DNA of 20,210 nucleotides from positions 1 through 20,210 of the forward strand of contig JAQYWJ010000013.1 in NCBI GenBank assembly GCA_030145005.1. Direction: 5' to 3'. This document shows positions 15,638 through 20,210 of this stretch, piece by piece. The stretch's first letter is position 1, and each line of letters opens with the position of its first letter. A program made the translations under genes and the position numbers. The notes below the pieces were generated by a model that saw nothing but the letters and a program-made list of their open reading frames with translations, had not been told where the DNA came from and did no database searches. Source of the stretch: Desulfobacter sp. (GTDB lineage: Bacteria > Desulfobacterota > Desulfobacteria > Desulfobacterales > Desulfobacteraceae).

Positions 15638-15853
15638 ATGTCTGAAGATGTACTAGCACCCCTGTCAGGAAAAATTGTCAGCTTAAGCGTTGAACCGGGC
15701 GCGGCAATAGAAGAGGACGACGAAATTCTGGTTATCGAAGCCATGAAAATGGAAACCCCCATATTTGCGCCCTGTTCCGGCACTGTGTCAAAAATTGTCG
15801 TCAAGGAAGGAGATGCTGTGGAGGAGGATGATCTGTTAGCCGTAATTGACTAG
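15638..15853 (+). CDS. gcdC: Biotin carboxyl carrier subunit of glutaconyl-CoA decarboxylase (minimal biotinyl domain)
   Basis: 71 residues, a bare biotinyl/lipoyl domain with the motif EAMKMET; Lys37 would carry biotin. It shuttles carboxyl groups from the alpha (carboxyltransferase) to the beta (membrane) subunit. Unlike the Acidaminococcus-type gamma subunit it has no Ala/Pro-rich linker, so it is about half the family's usual size. The ATG at 15638 is chosen because AGGAG (15627-15631) precedes it and homology begins with SEDVLAPLSG; an upstream in-frame start at 15566 lies in the palindromic repeat. It is followed by gcdA after 18 nt. Confidence 0.88.
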   Translation: MSEDVLAPLSGKIVSLSVEPGAAIEEDDEILVIEAMKMETPIFAPCSGTVSKIVVKEGDAVEEDDLLAVID

Positions 15854-15871
15854 GTCCCAAAGGAAAAACAA

Positions 15872-17629
15872 ATGAAATCCTATTTTGAAAACATGCCGCC
15901 TTTTGGCAAAGCGCTCAAAAAGGGGACCATCAAACGTACCCAGAATAACTATGAGCAGGTGCTTGGGGCGGAAAAGCAGATCTTGGCCGCCGTGGACGAA
16001 GTTAAAAACGCAGGCCTTCCCGAAGAAAAAATCAACCAGCGGGGTCAGATGACCGTATGGCAGCGGCTGGAATATATCGTGGACCCGGGCACCTGGACCC
16101 CGCTTCATACGCTTTTTAACCCTGCGGACAACGTTGAGGGCACCACCAATGTCATTGACGGCCTTGGAAAAATTGCAGCTAAATGGGCGGTTGTGATCGG
16201 TTTTGACAATAAGGTCATGGCCGGTGCCTGGCTGGCCGGCCAGTCCGAGAACATTCTTAGGGCCACAGACCTTGCAAAAAGGTTGAATATCCCGTTGGTC
16301 TGGCTGGTTAACTGCAGCGGGGCCAAGCTCACGGAGCAGGAAAAATTTTATGCCAACAGAAGGGGCTCCGGCACCCCGTTTTTCAGGCATGCGGAACTTG
16401 AGCAGGACGGCATCCCCGTGCTTGCGGCCATTTACGGTACCAATCCTGCCGGCGGCGGCTACCAGTCCATCAGCCCTACAGTTCTTTTTGCCCATGAAAA
16501 GTGCAATATGGCCGTTGGCGGCGCCGGCATTGTCAGCGGTATGGCCCCCCAGGGCGGATTTACCGTGGACATGGCCGAAGATCTGGTCCAAAAAGCCAAA
16601 GAACACCGGGCAAAGCCACCCGGATCCGTGGCCACCCATTATGACCACACCGGCTTTTTCCGTTTTGTGTACAAAGAGGAAAAACAGGTGCTGGACGGCG
16701 TTAGAGAATATATGAAAAAGCTGCCGGCCTATGACCCTGAATTTTTCAGGGTGAGCGAACCCAAGGCCCCGGCGTTTGAGGCCGAAGATGTCATGCGCCT
16801 TCTGCCCATCGCCTCCAAGACCGTATATGATTTTGACGACATTTTAGCAAGGCTTGTGGACGGCTCCGAGCACATGGAATATCGCCCCGACTACGGCCCT
16901 GAGATCTATACAGGGCTTTGCAGGGTGGACGGATTTCTTGTGGCCTGCATCGGAAATCGCCAGGGGTATCTTGGCAAGGGCTACCCTGAATATGCCGATT
17001 ATCCCGGTATGGGCGCCAAGCTTTATCGCCAGGGGCTTCTTAAGATGAGCGAATTTGTGACCTTTTGCGGCAGGGACAGAATTCCTGTGATCTGGTTCCA
17101 GGACACCTCCGGCATTGATGTGGGTGATATTGCCGAAAAAGCCGAGCTGTTAGGCTTGGGACAGTCCCTGATATACTCCATCCAGCAGTCAGGTCTTCCT
17201 ATGATGCTTGCCATTCTGCGCAAGGGAACCGCAGCAGCCCACTATGTCATGGGCGGCCCCCAGGCCAACCGGAACAATGCCTTTACCCTGGGTACCTGTG
17301 CCACGGAAATTTGCGTGATGCACGGCGAGACGGCTGCGGTTGCCACCTATGCAAGGCGGCTTGTCAAGGAAAAGGACGCGGGCCGGGATCTTGAACCTGT
17401 GGTGGAGAAGATGAACGCCCTTGCCCGGAAATACAAGGACACATCAACCCCGCTTTACTGCGCAAAACAGGGTATGGTGGATGAGGTGGTAAGGCTTGCC
17501 GATCTGCGGCACTATATGCAGTCCTTTGCAGGCGCTGCATACCAGAATCCCAAATCCATCTGCCCCCAGCATCAGATGATCCTGCCCCGAATTATACGGG
17601 ATCACGCTGCAGCAAAGGAAAAGGAATAA
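15872..17629 (+). CDS. gcdA: Glutaconyl-CoA decarboxylase alpha subunit (carboxyltransferase)
   Basis: 585 residues, the full length of GcdA. It transfers CO2 from glutaconyl-CoA to biotin, giving crotonyl-CoA. It has the two crotonase-like halves of the acyl-CoA carboxyltransferase family; conserved stretches include LHTLFNPADNVEGTTNVIDG (about 81-100), RRGSGTPFFRHAEL, YGTNPAGGGYQSISPTV, AVGGAGIVSGM, FFRVSEPKAPAF, AEKAELLGLGQSLIYSIQ, GTAAAHYVMGGPQ and the end NPKSICPQHQMILPR. These closely resemble GcdA of Acidaminococcus fermentans as I recall it, more than propionyl- or methylcrotonyl-CoA carboxylase subunits. AAAGGA lies 7 nt upstream of the ATG. It is peripheral on the cytoplasmic side of the membrane complex. 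Confidence 0.94.
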   Translation: MKSYFENMPPFGKALKKGTIKRTQNNYEQVLGAEKQILAAVDEVKNAGLPEEKINQRGQMTVWQRLEYIVDPGTWTPLHTLFNPADNVEGTTNVIDGLGKIAAKWAVVIGFDNKVMAGAWLAGQSENILRATDLAKRLNIPLVWLVNCSGAKLTEQEKFYANRRGSGTPFFRHAELEQDGIPVLAAIYGTNPAGGGYQSISPTVLFAHEKCNMAVGGAGIVSGMAPQGGFTVDMAEDLVQKAKEHRAKPPGSVATHYDHTGFFRFVYKEEKQVLDGVREYMKKLPAYDPEFFRVSEPKAPAFEAEDVMRLLPIASKTVYDFDDILARLVDGSEHMEYRPDYGPEIYTGLCRVDGFLVACIGNRQGYLGKGYPEYADYPGMGAKLYRQGLLKMSEFVTFCGRDRIPVIWFQDTSGIDVGDIAEKAELLGLGQSLIYSIQQSGLPMMLAILRKGTAAAHYVMGGPQANRNNAFTLGTCATEICVMHGETAAVATYARRLVKEKDAGRDLEPVVEKMNALARKYKDTSTPLYCAKQGMVDEVVRLADLRHYMQSFAGAAYQNPKSICPQHQMILPRIIRDHAAAKEKE

Positions 17630-17632
17630 ATC

Positions 17633-17791
17633 ATGGGTGATGCGGTAAGGGTGTTTCTCATCGGTCTTTTTGGCGTATTCACAGGCATGATCTTTCTTTA
17701 CCTTTCCATTAAGATTACCCAGACGGCGGTCACTGCGGTGGAATCAAAAAGGAACGCCAGGGAAGATGCCGGGCAAGGAGGGGATAAATGA
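17633..17791 (+). CDS. gcdD: Small membrane-anchor (delta-type) subunit of the Na+-pumping decarboxylase
   Basis: 52 residues: a short N terminus, one membrane helix (about 6-27, VRVFLIGLFGVFTGMIFLYL) and a charged cytoplasmic tail ending QGGDK. This is the layout of GcdD/OadG-type subunits that hold the complex together on the membrane. Position supports it: between gcdA (3-nt gap) and gcdB (ATGA overlap), with AAGGA 7 nt before the ATG. The usual proline-rich tail is missing, so it is shorter than its relatives. Assignment rests on size, topology and position rather than on a clear motif. Confidence 0.8.
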   Translation: MGDAVRVFLIGLFGVFTGMIFLYLSIKITQTAVTAVESKRNAREDAGQGGDK

Positions 17792-18906
17792 GTGCGTTGT
17801 ATTCTCTGTTCCAGACTACGGGTCTGTTTTATGTTACCCCGGGCATCATGGTCATGTGGATCATCGGACTGACCCTGATCTACCTTGCCATTGCAAAATC
17901 CTATGAGCCCCTTTTGCTGCTGCCCATCGGATTTGGGATTATCCTTGTGAACCTGCCCCTGGCAGGGCTTATGACCCCCCATGAAGGGCTGCTCTGGAAA
18001 TTTTACGAGTATGGTATCCACTGGGAAATCATTCCGCCGGTGATATTCCTTGGCCTTGGGGCGCTCACGGATTTTGGGCCGCTGATTGCCAACCCCAGGC
18101 TGATTTTTCTTGGTGCCGGGGCCCAGGCAGGGGTGTACATCACCTTTTTTGCAGCCCAGGCCTTTGGGTTTGACCTGAAAGAGGCGGCAACCATCGGTAT
18201 CATCGGCGGCGCTGACGGGCCCACCACCATATTTCTGGCATCCAAGCTGGCCCCTTCCCTTTTAGGGGTCTGTGCCGTGGCGGCCTATTCCTACATGGCC
18301 CTTGTGCCCATTATCCAGCCCCCGGTGATGAAACTTTTGACCACTGCGGACGAAAGACGAATCCGCATGGCCAAGGGCAGAAAGGTGGGAACGCTTGAAA
18401 AAATGCTTTTCCCCATTGTCTCCACCTTTGTCATTATTCTGCTGGTTCCGGCATCAGCGCCGTTGATCGCCATGTTCATGCTGGGCAACCTGTTCAGGGA
18501 GTCCGGCGTGGTGGGGCGTCTGCACGATGCCGCCCAGAACGAACTGATGAATATTGTCACGATATTTCTTGGGGTGCCTGTGGGCGCCACCATGAATGCG
18601 GAGAACTTTTTAAGGCCCCAGGTGATATTTGTCTTTTGCCTGGGGCTTTTTGCCTTTGTGATTTCCACCATGACAGGCGTGCTTCTGGCCAAACTCATGA
18701 ATCTTTTTTCCAAAAACAAAATCAATCCGCTGCTGGGTGCAGCCGGTGTCTCGGCCGTACCCATGGCTGCCAGGGTGGTCCATAAGGTAGGCATGGAAGC
18801 GGATAAGAAAAATTATCTGCTCATGTATGCCATGGGGCCGAATGTAGCAGGTGTTATCGGCACCGTGATTGCGGCCGGTATTTTTTTAACCCTTTTAGGG
18901 GGGTGA
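17788..18906 (+). CDS. gcdB: Na+-translocating decarboxylase beta subunit (GcdB/OadB family)
   Basis: 372 residues, strongly hydrophobic, with about nine to eleven membrane segments. Family marks: GGADGPTTIFLASKLAP (140-156) with the sodium-site Asp143, and MGPNVAGVIG (349-358) with Asn352, equivalent to the functional regions IIIa and VIII of oxaloacetate decarboxylase beta. It decarboxylates carboxybiotin and exports about two Na+ per turnover, so glutaryl/glutaconyl-CoA oxidation conserves energy. AAGGAGG precedes the ATG by 6 nt. Last gene of the operon. Within the family the substrate is set by the alpha subunit, here glutaconyl-CoA. Confidence 0.95.
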   Translation: MSALYSLFQTTGLFYVTPGIMVMWIIGLTLIYLAIAKSYEPLLLLPIGFGIILVNLPLAGLMTPHEGLLWKFYEYGIHWEIIPPVIFLGLGALTDFGPLIANPRLIFLGAGAQAGVYITFFAAQAFGFDLKEAATIGIIGGADGPTTIFLASKLAPSLLGVCAVAAYSYMALVPIIQPPVMKLLTTADERRIRMAKGRKVGTLEKMLFPIVSTFVIILLVPASAPLIAMFMLGNLFRESGVVGRLHDAAQNELMNIVTIFLGVPVGATMNAENFLRPQVIFVFCLGLFAFVISTMTGVLLAKLMNLFSKNKINPLLGAAGVSAVPMAARVVHKVGMEADKKNYLLMYAMGPNVAGVIGTVIAAGIFLTLLGG

Positions 18907-18971
18907 CCCTCCCAGGTTTTCGGATCATTATTTTTCCGCGTCCCTTGTACACCGTGCCGTAGGAAATCAGA

Positions 18972-18998
18972 CGGGCATCCGGCTTTTATGGATGCCCG
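18972..18998. terminator. Hairpin between convergent gcdB and CBS genes
   Basis: Perfect 9-bp arms CGGGCATCC (18972-18980) and GGATGCCCG (18990-18998) with a 9-nt loop, about 65 nt after gcdB and 10 nt after the minus-strand CBS gene stop. The arms are GC-rich but no long T-run follows on either strand. It probably serves both convergent transcripts. Confidence 0.6.
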
Positions 18999-19007
18999 GC
19001 GTGCAAA

Positions 19008-19562
19008 TTATTTGGGAAGCGGGCAGGCCAGCATCCGCTCTCTGATCACCTCAAACAAATCACCGAATCTAAGAACACCGGTGACCGTGTCGCCGTTTTT
19101 TACGATCAGAGGCTGGTGGGCGCCCATAACATATTCATGCAGCGCTTTTTCCAGGGAATCGTTCTCCTGGAGGTATTCAATGTCGCTAGGCACGTGCATG
19201 ATTTCGGAAACCTTGATGTTGGCGCCGCGTTCGCAAATGTTTTTCATGGGCTCCAGCCAGAGGTTAAAATCCCGCATAGCATTAATCACATAATCTTTGG
19301 TCAGTGTTTTGCCTTCATAGTTTTCGAACAGCCTTTTATAGTTGGGCTCAAGAGATTTGAAAATATCAAGCATGGTAACGTTTCCCTTGAACTTGCCATT
19401 GGCGTCAACGACAATAACATCTCTGTGGGCGTGGCGGCCATCTGATTTGTTTTTTTCCAGAACGTGGAATACATCATAAACGGTAGCCGTTTCGTTGATG
19501 GTCACATAGTCGGGTAAGGGGATCATAACCGTTTTTATTATAATGTCTTTCATATCTCTCAT
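19008..19562 (-). CDS. Two-CBS-domain protein
   Basis: 184 residues, no membrane segment or signal. CBS domain 1 spans about 10-68 (TVMIPLPDYVTINETATVYD through VIVVDANGKFKGNVTMLDIF), domain 2 about 115-178 (KVSEIMHVPSD through PLIVKNGDTVTGVLRFGDLF), with a 45-residue linker containing a helical LEPNYKRLFENYEGKTLT stretch. Such stand-alone pairs bind adenine nucleotides and modulate partner proteins; the partner is unknown. The first ATG is preferred over one 12 nt downstream because GAGGAG precedes it at good spacing. It is convergent with gcdB and not obviously related to it. A tandem repeat lies immediately upstream. Confidence 0.85.
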   Translation of the reverse strand: MRDMKDIIIKTVMIPLPDYVTINETATVYDVFHVLEKNKSDGRHAHRDVIVVDANGKFKGNVTMLDIFKSLEPNYKRLFENYEGKTLTKDYVINAMRDFNLWLEPMKNICERGANIKVSEIMHVPSDIEYLQENDSLEKALHEYVMGAHQPLIVKNGDTVTGVLRFGDLFEVIRERMLACPLPK

Positions 19563-19583
19563 ATCTCTCTCCTCAAAAGGTTA

Positions 19584-19678
19584 TATATGAAATTTAAAAT
19601 AACTTATTGAATTACGTTCATGTTTCGTTGTGGGTTGAATCTGGGTGTTGATAGACCAGGCCAACCCATGGCTGTTAT
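19584..19678 (+). repeat. Dispersed ~92-bp hairpin repeat, copy 2 (tandem with copy 3)
   Basis: It runs from TATATGAAA (19584) to GGCTGTTAT. Hairpin: TGGGTTG (19631-19637) with CAACCCA (19662-19668), and inside it CTGG (19641-19644) with CCAG (19656-19659). It directly abuts copy 3 and is in inverted orientation to copy 1 at 12994-13086. It begins about 20 nt upstream of the CBS gene start, in its promoter region. Confidence 0.82.
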
Positions 19679-19775
19679 ATGAAAGTCCAAATAAGTTGTT
19701 GAATTACGTTCATGTTTTGTTGTGGGTTGAGCCTGGGTGTTGTGTTGATAGGCCAGATCCCCCCATGATTATTAT
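19676..19775 (+). repeat. Dispersed hairpin repeat, copy 3
   Basis: Starts TATATGAAAGTCC at 19676 and follows copy 2 head to tail. It shares TTGAATTACGTTCATGTTT (19699-19717) and GTTGTGGGTTGA with copy 2. It is more diverged at its 3' part: an added GTGTT at about 19740, and CAACCCA changed to a CCCCCCA-like run, which breaks the outer stem. This suggests it is the older or decaying unit. Confidence 0.75.
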
Positions 19776-19916
19776 CTAAAATTATATGAGAAAAATATGG
19801 GAAGTCAAGCTTTATAGACACTTTGATCCTGCTAAAGTATGAATTAAAAAGATTTTCGGTCATTGATGGGTTGTTTTTTTACAAGATGTACCCTCAACAG
19901 GTAATGACTAAAACCC
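19776..19916. other. AT-rich intergenic stretch without recognised gene
   Basis: Together with the repeats at 19584-19775 this makes a gap of more than 300 nt after the CBS gene start. I see no gene, tRNA or convincing promoter in it. A T7 run at 19874-19880 has no stem before it. Confidence 0.5.
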
Positions 19917-19928
19917 AAGGAGGTTGTG

Positions 19929-20060
19929 ATGCCCTAGGTTAATAATAAGATTACAGATGAAAATGCGACAAAAGAACAGAAACTTATTAATATCGAAACC
20001 CTTATAAATGAATTCGTTGACTACTCTCACTCGCCCTGTCTGTCGAAAATTTCAGATTGA
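19929..20060 (+). pseudogene. Short reading frame with a perfect ribosome site and an in-frame TAG at codon 3
   Basis: AAGGAGG (19917-19923) stands 5 nt before ATG CCC TAG (19929-19937). The same frame then stays open for 40 codons to TGA at 20058-20060 and would encode a hydrophilic peptide (VNNKITDENATKEQKLINIE and onward, ending CLSKISD). I do not recognise the product. The simplest reading is a decayed or truncated gene; amber read-through is a remote alternative. Its end overlaps the stop region of the convergent gene by 9 nt. Confidence 0.3.
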
Positions 20061-20210
20061 TTGATGCCGGCCGGCGTATGACTCTGCCACCTGTTTTTGG
20101 AATTTGGGCGGAAATATGATGTCAAATAGCCAGTTGAACCCCAGGGCGTAGAGGGGGACAAAACAGGCCATGGAAATATCCAACAACAGGGCCTTGTGGA
20201 AGGAGAGGTC
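20052..20210 (-). CDS. PACE-family (PF05232) efflux/transmembrane pair protein, 3' part only
   Basis: The last 52 residues of a gene that continues beyond the right edge. The visible part begins DLSFHKALLLDISMACFVPL and continues YALGFNWLFDIIFP, then a short polar tail. This matches the end of a bacterial transmembrane pair unit: a helix starting ALLLD/ALVMD and closing with the Y-x-x-x-F-N-W-x-(F/Y)-D-x-I-F-P mark, as in the chlorhexidine/acriflavine exporter AceI. Members are about 140-150 residues with four helices, so roughly two thirds lies outside. The frame is open from the edge to a TGA (plus-strand 20052-20054). Substrate unknown. Confidence 0.75.
   Translation of the reverse strand, partial: DLSFHKALLLDISMACFVPLYALGFNWLFDIIFPPKFQKQVAESYAGRHQSI

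Overview
The window looks like chromosomal DNA of a strictly anaerobic deltaproteobacterium, most likely of the Desulfobacteraceae (Desulfobacter/Desulfobacula/Desulfobacterium/Desulfococcus type). The main reason is a glutaryl-CoA dehydrogenase-like gene placed directly before a complete biotin-dependent, sodium-pumping glutaconyl-CoA decarboxylase set, an arrangement known from Desulfococcus multivorans. The intergenic regions are also rich in palindromic repeats. No rRNA, tRNA, CRISPR array or transposase gene was seen.

Layout. (1) 112-2300, plus strand: a dgcA-dgcN pair (enolase-superfamily racemase and DUF1611 N-acetyltransferase), the known D-glutamate catabolic pair. (2) 2332-5445, plus: a promoter and a leader ending in a terminator-like hairpin, then a three-gene iron/metal-chelate ABC importer (binding protein, FecCD permease, ATPase). 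(3) 7849-5504, minus: a two-gene operon of an APH-fold kinase and a class-III PLP enzyme that resembles the phospho-lyases acting on phosphoethanolamine or phosphohydroxylysine. (4) 8095-12955, plus, divergent from (3): a Tat-exported PotD-like binding protein, a PotA-like ATPase, two PotB/PotC-like permeases and a short-chain dehydrogenase. A DeoR-type regulator follows at 13328-14095. (5) 14296-18906, plus: acyl-CoA (probably glutaryl-CoA) dehydrogenase, a minimal biotin carrier protein, glutaconyl-CoA decarboxylase alpha, a 52-residue membrane anchor and the Na+-translocating beta subunit. (6) 19008-19562, minus: a two-CBS-domain protein. At the right edge, on the minus strand, is the 3' end of a PACE-type (PF05232) efflux protein.

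How the genes may work together. The kinase, phospho-lyase, cation-type ABC importer and SDR look like one catabolic unit: import an amino alcohol, phosphorylate it, eliminate phosphate and ammonia to an aldehyde, then carry out a redox step. If the substrate were 5-hydroxylysine, the product (2-aminoadipate semialdehyde) would be routed in other organisms towards glutaryl-CoA, which is what module (5) appears to consume: glutaryl-CoA to glutaconyl-CoA to crotonyl-CoA plus CO2, with sodium export. That link is inference. The 239-bp divergent region between modules (3) and (4) holds two nested inverted repeats with exactly the same centre (7962), overlapping a good minus-strand promoter. This is the clearest regulatory structure in the window.

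Repeats. A 92-100 bp hairpin-forming repeat occurs three times: once at 12994-13086 on the minus strand and as a tandem pair at 19584-19775 on the plus strand, so its copies bracket the regulator/gcd region in inverted orientation. A second family, with a 9-nt period, brackets the DeoR gene. A third, MITE-like imperfect palindrome (15468-15616) lies between the dehydrogenase and the biotin carrier gene.
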